A DNA stretch of 64,000 bases from Nissolia schottii. Its lineage: Eukaryota; Streptophyta; Magnoliopsida; Fabales; Fabaceae. The number at the start of each line of letters is the position of its first letter. The first letter of the stretch is position 1. Of this stretch, positions 1 to 11,886 are shown one piece after another. The stretch lies in the NCBI GenBank assembly GCA_003254905.1, contig QANU01025286.1, positions 1-64,000 of the forward strand, in the 5' to 3' direction. The position numbers and the translations under genes were made by a program. The notes below the pieces were generated by a model that was not told the DNA's origin, made no database searches, and was given only the letters and a program-made list of their open reading frames with translations.

Positions 1-289
1 ATGAAAGTTGAGTTACGAATACCTTGGATTAATTTAAATTCCTTATTAGAAAAATTACTAGATGAAGATTGTATGTTTTATTTTAAATTCAATCAATTCA
101 ACCCCCCCAATTTAGTTAAACTTTTAATTGGTTCTAATTGCTTCCTTGAGAGACGACATAGGTTAGCCCCCTTTACTACATTTTGTTGGGGGTTAATTTA
201 GTTTTATAAATTATTATTTGATCGTACACTAAAATTAACGACGTTTTGGTGTGTGTCACTAATCTCTGCAAAAGAAGACATGTGATATT
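1..289. other. Unassigned flanking sequence
   Basis: AT-rich sequence to the left of the first solo LTR. A 66-codon ORF opens at position 1, but it has no recognisable motif and no upstream context. I see no gene or repeat signature here. Together with the sequence after 3448 it formed the uninterrupted insertion site of the LTR element. Confidence 0.4.
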
Positions 290-3200
290 ATGGTTGTAAC
301 ATCCCGTGTTTCTACGAGCCGGTAAATGATCTGTTGACAGCCAAGAACGGCGGGGACACCTTGAGGAAGCGAGGGAGGCCGAGTTAAACCTTCGAAACCC
401 TGGAAAATTTCAGAAACAGACTAGGTTTAGCTATTTTATAATTTTTGGGAGCCGCCGGACGAGTTTCAACTCGAACGAAAATTTCCCGGATACTCAAAAA
501 CGTCCGTAGGATTTTTCGGCTAGGCAAAAGAGTCCCTGGTCCTTGAGGAAATTGCTTCGGACCGAAGGGAAAAATTAATGGGTCGCAACGGTATGTTCGG
601 AATATTTTTAGGGCAACCGGGAGTAGAACTTTTCGGGCAAAATGCGATCGAATAAAAACGAAGCTGGATAAAAAGAATTAACTTCTGAAGGAAGTTAAGT
701 AATAAATAAATAAAGAAATAAATAAATAATAATATAATAATAATATTAAAAGAAAGCTGAAGCAGAGCTTCAGCAAAACGTTAAAGAAAGAAAAGAAAAG
801 TAAAAAGAAAAGGAAAATAACTTTTTACTGTGCACGGTTATTTATAACTCCGTAACTTCTCAGAAGTTACATTTCGTGGGCAACCGAGGGTTTTGTTCCG
901 ACACATCTAGAGCTAGTGCCGGAGTCTCCGAAAATTAGCTGGAGCACGCCATCATGAAGAGGACAATCTCCCTTTTAGAGTCACCGAATCAGAATCTCGA
1001 TCGGAGGTGGGTAATCCTAAGCCCACTGTCTATGTGGTTTAATTTTTATCTGTATATATATGTTTAAATGTATATATGATTAAAGATTTGATTAGTAGTA
1101 TTTTGGGGGGAAATGGGTTTACAAGGGTTTTGGAAAATATTGCAAAGTGAAACGCATAACTGTATTACTTGGAACCCTAGGAACAGTGGAAAAATGAGAA
1201 CTGGAGTCTCGGGAGGCGATTTTCTAGCTAGCATTCGAGTACCACAGGAATTCAGTCGAATGAAAGCCCAAAACGAGCTTTCCTTAGAATGAGTTCCTCA
1301 GCAGTCGAATGAGGCGAATTTTCAGGAATTCAATCGAATGAATCCCCTCGTATTCAAATGAAAGGATGCTAAGGGAATTCAGTCGAATGAAAGCCTATCC
1401 CAATCGAATGAAAGGACTCCGAGGGATTTCATTCGCATACCACAGTAAGCATTCGAATGAAACCTGGCAGAGTTGGGAGTTTAGTGTTTCTAAGGGATCC
1501 AATGAGCAAGGTAAGGCCATATTTATGTATTTGAGCATGCATCATGAGGATGGGATGTCACCTAGGAGTTAGGACAACCCTAGAACACTAGAGGTCAATA
1601 ACTTAATGTTCAAGAAAGCATAATGGAACTTAGGGAAATACGTATATAGTTATATGTTAGGAAGCCCTCTCTTGGCAAAGTCTACAGACAGGCCCCTCAC
1701 CAGTTCACAAGTGAATTGGTCGATGTGTTACCTTGCCCGTCCTTACAAGTTTGGATTAGTTAACGAATCAGTCGCCCAAGGGTGGATTGATTTGAAGAGG
1801 TTAATGACACTGGAAGGCAGAGGATGGATAGAACAAAAGGAGGAAGTAGAGGAAAAAGCGCTAACCCGGCAAGCCGGTATGCGTATAGAGATAGAGAGCT
1901 AACCCGGCAAGCCGGTATGCCTATAGAAAAGATGCACGGACCCGGCAAGCCGGTATGTGCCAAAGTGGAGCAGCAGGACGCTAACCTGGCAAGCCGGTAT
2001 GCGTAAGAGATCCCCAAGCCCCCCAAGGATTGAGTATAGAGGTTAGGAAAGTGCAAATATGTGATGATTGAGTAAGCTTATGTGTGGCAATATGTGTGTA
2101 TGTTGCATGTGAATAAGTATATGTATGACTTTAGGTAGGTAAGTGCGCATGTGGTAAAGTATATCTATATATGTATGCATTTTGAGAATTGTATGTATGA
2201 TGTTTCGTCAAGGGAATGACCCGAAAGGAGTAGCTTAATTACAATCGAAAGATAGGGGTCATAAGCACGCAACCCTAGTAAGAAAGACTACTTCTTATTC
2301 ACCTAGCTAATTTAGATAAAGCTGTTCAGGGTTTTAGCAAAAGATAATAATCAGTAGGGTTATAGTATGCATGATCACTTAGAAATCCCCTGAGCGGCCT
2401 GGAGGATACTCGAGTTAATGAACCATTAGTAGCCACAGGAGACTCACTGAGGACCTAGAGTTCTCACCCCCACTCGATTATGGATCCAGCTTGCAGCCAT
2501 GACTTTGCCACCAGCCAAGAATGTTTGGCTATTCACGCGCACACGCATGCGCAACTACCGCACCGATACCCTCTTGGAGACGAGCACTTTCGCGCCCGCA
2601 CGCCTACCAGATGAGCCTGATCATCCTCCAGGCAGAGGCTTGGAGCCCCAGGTACTTCGCCGTTGAACCCTATTTGGGTGGACGGGCGTTCGGGGAGCAG
2701 CAGCAGGGATCCGATTCGCCTCAACGGCGATGAGGAGATGCCTCCTTCGGAGCCAGAGCAGACGCCTACACCAGCCCCAACGCCAGCCACTGATCCAGGT
2801 GCGTACACCCCGTCGGTTTGAGCTCGAGGTCGCCGGACCACTACACGGAATAGGATACTGACTGCCCGACCACATCGCTTCGCCCCGCGCGGCTTCTCAG
2901 CGGTGACAGACCGAGTAACAGTGAGGAGGAGGAGCTTCTGGAGCGTCTAGGAGACTCTGAGTAGGTGGAGGCCAGCCGGACCCGAGTGCAGAGTTAGGGT
3001 TTTGTATCGTACACGTAGCGAGTAGTGCCGCTCATGTACGTAGTTTGCTTTTAGTTATTACGTTTGTATATTATTGCTACTGATGTATGTATATTACTAT
3101 CCAACTGGATGAGACTTTGTGTAAAACTTATGTACTATAATCAAATGGTGTGTTATGTATATTCGGGCCCCTATGTGTATCTTCTGCCGATAGAGCTCCA

Positions 3201-3448
3201 CATTACAGGTATGTACTCGTACTCTCTTATCTTTTAGTTATGCCGTTATCCGTTGTATTACTCGCAAGGCTCATTACTTTTCATATACATGTATTTGCAA
3301 AAGAGATTTCAAATTGGCCCGTATTTTCAGTAACCCTAATTTCAATTGATAAACTAGAACAGTAATAGTTCACAGTCAGTATTCAACCACCTAGCCAGGG
3401 AAACCTATGACTGAAGCATAGACCAACTAGCTAGGGTGTTGCAATGGT
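290..3448 (+). mobile_element. Solo LTR, giant Ty3/gypsy type (copy A)
   Basis: The LTR runs 295-3443, opening TGTAACATCCCG and ending GGTGTTGCA (the usual TTACA end mutated to TTGCA). It is flanked by a perfect 5-bp duplication ATGGT at 290-294 and 3444-3448. At 3149 bp without internal region or partner it is a solo LTR, the product of LTR-LTR recombination. It has a TATA-like TTATTTATAA at 838-847, a GAGGTGGGTAA donor-like site near 1005-1014, GTCGAATGAA words at 1255-1420, four CGGCAAGCCGGTATG words at 1867-2002, an acceptor-like block ending CCAG at 2489, and an acidic coding remnant at about 2708-2964. The TGTAACATCCC start and the internal tail of the related copy at 50.8 kb suggest a chromovirus (Tekay/Del-like). 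The family name is an inference. Confidence 0.9.
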
Positions 3449-4263
3449 ACCACTTTGTGAGCACAAAACACTTAGAACACAAGTGTTCCCAAATCAAATC
3501 TTCGCAGAAAGGGTCCTGCCGGGTGTGCCATTTAAATTTATGTCAAATTTGGTCTATGGATTGTTCACCATATAAATCAAATGAATTTGTTTTAAAATTG
3601 TGTGGAATGGGCCCTTTTAGCAAAGATGCAGGTTCAAGGATAATAATCACTAATGTATTAGAATAATAAGTAGTACTTGGTACAAGGATTTAGTAAAAGA
3701 CAATAAATGAGTATTACTAATCGTGCATCAGCCAAATTTACGCGTCAATCTCTGCTAGTTGCCACCACGTGCCGCCTAGTGGCCACGTGGCAACAAGAAC
3801 CATTTCTCCTAGGACACATGGCCATTTGGCCATATGTGTGCCACCGTGACCCTCATCAGCCCATTACTAACATCACTAATGTGCCATAAATCCTCATTTG
3901 TCTCCATTTAGTTTTCATTCCTTTGTTTTCCTTTAAATTTTATTAACCCTTATCCAAAAGAAAGCCCAATTACTTAAAAGATTAAATTCATGTTCTTCCC
4001 CATCACTACTTCACTGCACCTTGTGACAAACTTCATTTCTCTCAATTCTCCAAAGGGAAAATACATAAACAACCATAGTCGTAATAATAGATCAAAGCAC
4101 AAGATATTGCTTATTTTCTTCTTATTCAGCGATACACATGCATCCAAAGGTTTCACTTCAATTTCCTTTTCATTTGTAGATTTTCAAAGGACAAAAGCTC
4201 ACAAAACTGATAAACATTTATCGATTCTCTCAAATACATCTTGCACCATCAATATTATACCTT
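3449..4263. other. Unassigned intergenic sequence
   Basis: AT-rich sequence between LTR pieces. It includes the inverted motif GCCACGTGGC near 3778-3790. The ORFs (60-91 codons) show no motif. No gene or repeat boundary is recognised. Confidence 0.35.
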
Positions 4264-5432
4264 GAGAGGCTCATTCAAGCAATTAAAAAGTCAATCCGGT
4301 GTTTGGAAAAGGGGTAGCCTTTCCCCGAGCCTCTAGTTGTCAAATAAGCCATGGTAAGCCTAGTCGACCAACTGATGGCCTCAGTAACCTCAAATTCGTG
4401 CCTGACTTATAAATAAGTATTTCCAAACTCCTTAAATGCCCTTAGTTTAATTTAGAGTCGTATTAGAAATATCTTGCATTTTTCTAACCCGAGTAACCGT
4501 TTTGGCATTACGCGTAATCTTTAGAGCCCGAAACTCGTTTTCTTTTCCATATTTGGTCTTTTTAAAAAAGAAAATATAAGCATTAAATCTTTTTTTGAAG
4601 AAAAATTAATAATTTTACCTTCTTTGAACCAATTTTAACTTTTCAGAGTCACAACACCTCTTTTCGAGGTCCCAAAACACCCCGAATCACACTCGAAACC
4701 TATACACAACACCCTACGGGTTACCTCACATGCACGATGACACGTGGAGGGACGCGTGTTGCCATGCATGTGCCCCCTAGCCACTATGGCCTCTGACCAC
4801 ACCATCACAACATGTGTAAATTACATGGCCCTAATTGATTTAACATTTTAGCTACCTTCCAAAAAAGATTTAGTAAATTCTCTAAGCAAACAAAACAGGA
4901 CCAACAAATTTCTCATCCCAAAATCAACCATTTTTTCATCTTTCCCATCCAAGCCTTTCCTTATTTATAGCCTTCAATGACTTCTTGCTTGCTTGCCATG
5001 TGTCCCTTTGAGTGGTTGTACTTTGATTCTCAGAACTCCACTTCTTCCATTTTCCTTGTTTTCTGCAAAAAGGGTGGTTACTGCCCTTCTAAAGTTGTGC
5101 ACTTTCTTTATAACTATTGCATGTTGCTGATAGGTGCAGACTTTTGTAAATAACTTCCAATTCGAACTTGAATTCTTTTTCGACTTGTCGTGCCTTGGCG
5201 GTTTGAGAGGTCAAGCCGTTTGTTTAGTATTTTGATTTCCTTCAAGGTTTGGGTGAGGTCGGTTATCATCATTAATCTCGGTCGATTTATCGATATTATT
5301 TATTATCCTTTAAAATTCTCCATGGTTGTCCTCTAATTGTCATTAAGGAAAAAAAGTCTCTCAAGAAATATTTTCTTCGTACGCTCGCTCTTTTGGTCAA
5401 TTCTGTCTTCTTAGGTCATCAGATCTAGCCAC
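4264..5432 (+). mobile_element. 5'-truncated LTR, TGTAACACCCC family (segment X)
   Basis: The sequence parallels, in order, the beginning of the minus-strand solo LTR at 13865-17563 read in reverse. Shared words include CAAGCAATTAAA, GAGCCTCTAGTTGTCAA, GGCCTCA.TAACCTCAAAT, TTTTGGCATTAC and GGTTACCTCACATGCACGA. About the first 85 bp, including the TG end, are missing. A TATA-like CTTATTTATAGCC lies near 4960. The 3' part (about 4770-5432) is repeated at 10318-10975 in the same orientation. The right edge, after GGTCATCAGATCTAG, joins abruptly to another LTR fragment. Confidence 0.65.
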
Positions 5433-7077
5433 AATGAGCTCGGAATACCTTAAAGATATGTACTTAGTATACGAATTGGGAAATCCCCTCTCTTGGCACG
5501 TCCACAGACAAGCCCCTCGCCAGTCCAGCAAGATAGATTGGTCAATGAATTGAATGCAGGCTTAGACCTGATCTTATATCAAAGTAAGGGAAAGACAAAT
5601 ATAGAAAGAAATGACGTCATAAAGAAGTTAAAGTCGCCTAGAGCGCATAAAGGGCCTAAAGAACGATACAGAATGAACGAGTCTACTCCTGGTTGTGTTG
5701 ATAGGGCAGGCCCTTCGCCATTCCACAAGTAGGATGGTTGTTCCCTATCGTTGTTCGATGAAGTATGCCATTGTGCATTCGTGGTTTGCTATCACTCAGG
5801 TAACAGCACTGCCTAGTTGTCAACGATACAGAAACAGAAGAAGGTTGTAACCGAACAGGAACGACGGTATACAAAGGAGGAAGGACATAATGTAACAAGA
5901 AGGACGCAGCCCAAGGCGCATAAGAGAAACTCATATTCCCTTACGCATAAGTTTGTGATCTATGTACATACTATGTATAAGGCGATAGACTGCCCTTATA
6001 AGCTATGTTTATAATACGCCTATGTAATACGGTGTCCATAAATAATGGCGCAACTATATTTGCCTAATAACTAGGGCAAAGATTAGAAGCACCCAAGTCA
6101 CCTAGTAATTTAGATAAAGTTGCTCAGAACTAGCATGGACAATAATAATAAGTAGGGATTTTATTATACTTTGACACCTAGAGATCTCTTGACTGAACTG
6201 GATCATAAATGAAACAAAAATGGATAGTTTTGTCCTAAGATTCCCACTGAGGATGTGACGTTCTCATCCCCTCCACTCATTTATGGTTCCAAGAGAGCAC
6301 GACAAGTACGCCGGAACTGAGTGGCCATCACCAAATGAGTAAAGACCTTGGCATCAAGAAGTTCTAAGGAAAGTAGCAGATCAACAACGTTTACCTACGC
6401 ATCAAGACGTGTTTTGTATTTTGTATTAGCTAAAAGGATTAGACATGCCCTTAGCTCTTATGTGAATTAGATGTATTATGTATTAGTACAATCAATGTGT
6501 AACTATTTTTGGACCTACATTGATGAATATTGTAACATCCCACTTTTTTCCTTGGTAAAGAATTCAAAAAAATAAATATAAAATAATTTCCAAATTAAGT
6601 TAGGAAGGTCAGGGTAGGAGTTTTTGAGGTAAAAACGTCCATAAAACATAGGGTTTTGTCATTTTGTGAAATTCTGTAGACAGTGGAACGGTTATTTTCG
6701 GTCACCGAAATTTAACGATGTATCAAAGGTATCTGTAAAGAATACTCCTCCAGAGAAAATTTGCAAATGCCTTTGGTGGACTTAAATTCCATGTTAAGAA
6801 AAATTAGCGGATCGCGACGGTATGCTCGAAATATTTTTTGAACGGCCGTACGCGACGCATCGGGATAACAAATGACCAAACAAGAGCAAAACGGGACTGG
6901 GAGGAGCCAAAATCTGGTTTCCCATGTGAGATCCCCCAAGATATTTCCAAGTGACTATTCATGATGTGACATTTCATTTATCTAAGTTAATTAAGTAATT
7001 AATTAATTAAATTACAAATGGCATAATGGTAATTTTGGAAAGGATAAAATAGTAATTTGGGGAGTCCATTTCGGTGG

Positions 7078-7087
7078 CTATAAATAG
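7078..7087 (+). promoter_or_regulatory. TATA box of LTR B
   Basis: CTATAAATAG lies about 550 bp from the LTR start. F and G carry the same element in a similar setting (GGGCTATAAATACC at 51331-51344; GGCTATAAATACC at 61561-61573). It probably marks the U3/R boundary of the retrotransposon promoter. Confidence 0.6.
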
Positions 7088-8992
7088 CCCATACCCCAGC
7101 CCCTTTGTTGCACACACAAATCCTCTTAGAGAAGCTTAGGCTCTACTCGTGTATACTGCGGTCACGCCGTCAGAATTGCACCACAAGCTAAGAAAGCTTC
7201 AAGCTTGGGAAACCACATTCACACACCTTCCTCACCATCCAACGACCATCATCTAAGGAAGTGGGTAACTTAGGCTTACTCACCTCCTTGGTGTTCTTGC
7301 TTGCTTTGTATAGTTATGTGTATGCTTATGTGTTTGTTGGTAATTTAGTATGTTATGTATGGATGAATATGCATGTAGATGGTTAGGTTACTTTTTGGTG
7401 GCTAGTGATGGATGGAATCATGTGGGAGGAACCTTGAACAAGTGTGTGGAAGAGGGATGAAAAGAGGAGAGAAAAGGTGGGCAAGCTCTCGTGGTACAGG
7501 TGCAGGAATGCCCAGGGCGGTAAGTGGCCTGGGCTGGTTCTGAAACGTGCCATGTGAGATGTTACGTGGTGGGGAGAGTCCAAGGCAGGGCGCTGAGCGG
7601 CCAGATAGGGCGCTAAACGGCCTGGGACTTGGCAACCACGTAAGTTGGATAAGGATGGTTCAGAACCTGAGGGAGCTCAGGGAAGAGCTGAACGACCAGG
7701 CAGGGCGCTAAGCGGCCAAGGGCGCTGAGCGGCCAAACAGGGCTTTGAGTGGTCAAGGGCGCTAAGTGGACAGGCAGGGCGTAGAGCGGCCTGAGAACAT
7801 TAGGGCACTAACTAGACTTGCCCAAGTGGCCAAGAGTTCTGTAACAAGCTTACGGAACCACATCATTCCATCTGCATCACTTTAAGCCATACAAGAACGA
7901 TAAAACATGAGAAGAACGTTGATGTTGAGAAATGCATGCATCATGAGGATCGGTTGCTGTTAGGGTTTAGGGAGACCATAGATAACTAGTTTTAAATCAT
8001 GTAATGTCTGAAGACTATAACTGAATCTAGGGAACTGATAATCTCTTAAGAAGGCCCGACCACCAAGGATCGGTGTACCTTGAAGAAAGGACATAATTAT
8101 GTAATGGAAAATCCCATCTCTTGGCACGTCATACCTGACAAGCCCGTTGCTAGTCCCACAAGAAGGACTGATTTATGATTATGACACGCAGGCTTTGACT
8201 TGAACGAGGGCTTCAGCCTGGAACGAGAAAAAAGAAAATAAGGAAAGAAAGTAATGTTTGAGCTTTTACGTCATGACGTTTAAAAGACGAGTAATATGTC
8301 CTCGAAGGTTGGACATTCAAGAGAAAGAAAGATATGCCCCAAGATGTGGCATCAGAAAAGCACACCCCAAGCAGCGGTGTGATCTACGCCCCAAAACGTG
8401 GCGAAGATTGTCCCCAGACGTGGACAAAGAAAGAAAAAGATATTGTCCCCCAGACGTTACATCAAGGGTACACCCTCACCATTCTACGAGAAGGATGCTA
8501 TTAAGTTTGTTGTAACTGAAAGGGGAATGACGATTCAACGATCTACATGGGAGAACGATAGGCACCCATTAACGAAAAGGACGCAGCCACAGACGCGTGA
8601 GAGAACCCCCTTCCCCTCATGCATGATATGCATGTGATGGATGTATATTTGTATGATTATAAATGTAATAAGCAACCATCCACAAACATGCACGAGACGG
8701 TCTAAGTATCACCCCGCAAGTATGGGATCAAAGGTCCCATGACTCTTACGAGTAATGTTAATAAGCGCAAATACCTAGGTAAGTCGAAGATTAGAAATCC
8801 TCATCACCTAGTCACTTAGATAAAGCTGTTCAGGATCATATGCAAGATAATAACCATTAGGGAGTCTAGTATGCATGGACACCTAGAGATCTCCCGAGTG
8901 GCCTGGAACATAATCGAGTTAACCAGGCCCCACTGGCCTAGAGTCGTCCACTGGGAACCACATGTTCTCACCCCACTCGCTTGTGACTCCAG

Positions 8993-9536
8993 GTGACTAC
9001 TATGAGCCTCCCGCCGAAGAAGCGGAGGACACCTGCACTGCAAGATTAGGTTGTAAGACCCCGAGACGGGGGTTGGCACGGAGACCTGGACCTACATATC
9101 CGTGGAGTGCCCAAGTCCCCTCCAGTCAGCGCCAGCACCCTCCTCCAGTATACCTACAGGCCCCGGTTCGTCAGCCGACACTCCCATACTCATCGATATA
9201 GAGGAAGAGGAGCTCCCACCTTACAAGAAAGATGTGGACATCGACCCCAATTCATGGTCGTCTCGACCTCCACAACAGCTCTATCGATGTGGAGCCCGGA
9301 AACGAGTCACTTTTTTCTACCGCCGTCAGTTCGCCCCACGCACGCATGACGCCGAAGCAGGTTCATCCACCGTACACAAGGACTGGCTGGCTACCCCGGA
9401 ATCTCCCCCGGCCAAAGCTAACGACCCAGAGGACGAGGACTCGATGAGCGCAAACTCCTCGTAAGAGGAGGAAGAGGAAGAGGATGAGGACAAAGAGGAG
9501 GAAGACCCGGAGGAAGACCTTGACCCAAAGGAGTGA
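8993..9536 (+). pseudogene. Degenerate LTR-internal acidic ORF (copy B)
   Basis: Reading starts right after the conserved acceptor-like CCAG at 8992 with residues GDYYEPPAEEAED. One frame is open to 9201. A second frame then continues with TPILIDIEEEE (about 9177-9210), a basic stretch ARKRVTFFYRRQF (about 9294-9332) and an acidic tail after one stop at about 9462, ending at 9536. A similar plan occurs in solo LTR D (minus strand, 15025-14408) with SPILIDNTES and DDDEEDPEENLEEKHEEEEE, and faintly in A (DPIRLNGDEE, then EEEELLERLGDSE). This suggests a once-coding LTR segment. I recognise no domain. It now has at least one frameshift and one stop. Confidence 0.4.
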
Positions 9537-10317
9537 TGCCCGAGCACCCGCTAACCCACCTACATCTCCCGTGCCAATTTTTTTTTTTTTTACCTTTTGA
9601 TGTTGCCACCCTTTTTGCTTGACTGTGTATATATGTATATGTGTTAACTTGTGAACCGTAGGTATACTTTATGACTGGTTTGTAATTGTAAATATATGTA
9701 TGTAAATGTACATGAATTGTAAATTAGCGGTCAATGGACTCGATGTTTTCGTGATCTGTGTATGGATGTTTGCAGGCTTTACTATACTTAATTTATTCGG
9801 GTAATAGCACGTACCAAGCATACTATATAGCTCCTCACACGCATGGCTCCTAACTGAAATATAAAAGTAACTTATGGAGGGAACAAAAAGAGGTCCATAT
9901 TTTGGGATAAAAGAACTACTTTCCACAAGATAACTAGGGACTATGGGTATTCCCACACGACGAATAACAACCTAGCGGACGCGGATTATGACTTAAGCAT
10001 AAGCTGCTACCTAGGGTGTTACAAATATTATGCTCTCTATGAATTTGTTGTGAACACGTATCGATTGTGTCGTTTAGCGCTTAAGTCTCTTAGACTCTAT
10101 CGCTTGCGTATATATGTATGACTTCTTGATCACGCATGACTCCTATTTTATGTTTTAATAAAGAAAGGAAAAAGTTTTAAAATTGGTCCATATTTTCAGT
10201 AAGAGAATATTTTCAAAGATCTATATGGGTTAGAAGTATCCCAACCAAAGCAGTTAACAACCCTGTGAGGATTGTTTATGGCTATAGCGTAAACAGTTAG
10301 CATTACTGGGTGTTACA

Positions 10318-10975
10318 CCCCCAGCCACTATGGTCACTGGCCACACCATCACAACGTGTGTAAATTACATGGCCTTAATTGATTTAGCATTTTAGCTACT
10401 TTCCAAAGAGGATTTAGTAAATTCTCTAAGCAAACAAGACAGGACCAACAAATTTCTCATCCCACAAATCAACCATTTCTTAATCTTCCCCATCCAAGCC
10501 TTTCCCTATTTATAGCCTTCAGTGACTTCTTGCTTGCTTGCCGTGTGTCCCTCTAAGCGAAAAATTCTCAGAACTCCACTTCTCCCATTTTCCTTTTTTT
10601 TGCAAAAAGGGAGGTTACTGCCCTTTTAAAGTTGTGCATGTTCTTTGGAACTGTTGCATGTTGCTGATAGGTGCAACCTTTTGTAAATAACTTCCAATTC
10701 GAAATTGAATTCTTTTTCAACTTGTCGTGCCCTGTCTGTTTGAGAGGTGAAACCCTTTGTTTAGTATTTCGATTTCACTCAAGGTTTGGGTGGGAGTGAT
10801 TATGATCATCAATCCGGGTCGATTTATCAATATTATTTATTACTCTTTCAAATTCTCCATGGTTGTCCACTAATTGTCATTAAGGAAAAAAATTCTCTCA
10901 AGAAATATTTCCTTCATAAACTCACTCTTTTGGTTGATTCTATCTTCTTAGGTCATCAGATCTAGTCCTGTTACC
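10318..10975 (+). repeat. Direct duplicate of segment X (X')
   Basis: The sequence matches 4770-5432 nearly throughout, with scattered substitutions (roughly 90 percent identity by eye). It starts at CCAGCCACTATGG and ends at GGTCATCAGATCTAG. It abuts the terminal TTACA of LTR C at 10317. It is probably the right half of an LTR of the TGTAACACCCC family into which C inserted, with X as the other LTR or a duplicated copy. Confidence 0.6.
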
Positions 10976-11886
10976 TCATCCCATATTCTGAGGTTATTTC
11001 TCTCTCCTAAAAGCCCTTCCTCTTCTCATGATGTTCTTGTCGCCCTTTTGATTTGCCTCATTTTTTGAAATCAATTGGATCATTTTTCTAGGATCCAATA
11101 AAACGTTCTCTTTCAACCTACTCTTCTTGAACTTTATCCACGTGGTCGGACGGGACACATTGCATCACTTTCTTGTGGGTCGACCCACATTTCTAAACTC
11201 TTCCTGTTCCCAATGAAAGAGGCACAAACCTCGGGAAAAACAACGGTCACACCACTTGTCTTCTCCACTTCCCCATTTTTTTTGTGCCCAAACCCTTTCA
11301 TATTCCACTTCTAGGTTCTCCTAACAAGCTTCCTAAAGCTCCATATAAACCCAAATACACCCTCATTTTCCTCTTTGCATCCTCAAGACTTCCAAATCGC
11401 CATTCTTCTCAAACTTCTTTGCTACTTAATTCACTTCTCTATTTTATTATTTGACTTTTTAATTCTTAAAATTGTAAGTTGCATGTAAAATTAGTCTCTC
11501 AATTCATTATCATTATTGTATTATCATATTTTTACTAATTTTTGCATTAAATGAGAATGCGATAATAGCAGAGACTGTGTAGCAACATTGAAGACTAAAA
11601 ATACGGTTATGGCGACATTTGAAACTACGCATCTTAGTTGCTATTGCAAATTCATTTACTACCATAACTATGACTACCTCATTTATAGTTTCAAGTGCAG
11701 CTACAACTCATTTGTGGTCTCAATTATTGTTATTATCCTTCTCTTTTTTAATGTAATAAATCAATAAAAATATGACAATATAATAATGATAATCAACTAA
11801 AATATTAATTTAACTTAATAACTTATATTTTCAAGACTAAAAAGTTAAATTGTAAATTTTAAAAACTAGTTGGATATTAAGCTTTA
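10976..11886. other. Unassigned intergenic sequence
   Basis: This is possibly the continuation of the X' LTR at first, then AT-rich single-copy-looking sequence. A TATA-like CCATATAAACCC lies near 11341. There is no ORF of note, and I recognise nothing else. Confidence 0.3.

Larger units (their letters stand above)
6526..10028 (+). mobile_element. Solo LTR, giant Ty3/gypsy type (copy B)
   Basis: The LTR runs 6531-10023 (3493 bp), opening TGTAACATCCCAC and ending CTAGGGTGTTACA. Perfect 5-bp duplications AATAT lie at 6526-6530 and 10024-10028. A TATA box CTATAAATAG sits at 7078-7087, with GTGGGTAACT at 7261 as a donor-like site. The region 7560-7800 repeats GCGCTGAGCGGCC-type words. The conserved block GTTCTCACCCCACTCG..CCAG ends at 8992 and is followed by a degenerate acidic ORF to about 9536. 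There is no internal region, so it is a solo LTR, inserted into older LTR C. Confidence 0.92.
5433..10317 (+). mobile_element. LTR 3' portion (copy C) split by nested solo LTR B
   Basis: 5433-6530 and 10024-10317 read as one continuous 3' part of a giant LTR. The 5' side has the GGAAATCCCCTCTCTTGGCACG block shared with the other copies. It continues through the conserved CACTGAGGA..GTTCTCATCCCCTCCACTC block near 6247-6290, and the 3' side ends GGGTGTTACA at 10317. The first 1-2 kb is missing. The solo LTR at 6531-10023 is inserted in it, so C is older than B. No intact TSD can be assigned because the 5' end is lost. Confidence 0.7.

Noticed and set aside
1..201. 66-codon ORF at the window start
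   Set aside because: No motif, AT-rich, no upstream sequence to judge. A partial exon cannot be excluded but is unsupported.
1867..2002. Spaced CGGCAAGCCGGTATG repeats that resemble a CRISPR array at first sight
   Set aside because: Only four units with spacers of unequal length (about 20-50 bp), inside a plant LTR with clear ends and target duplications. CRISPR arrays are not expected in a nuclear plant genome.
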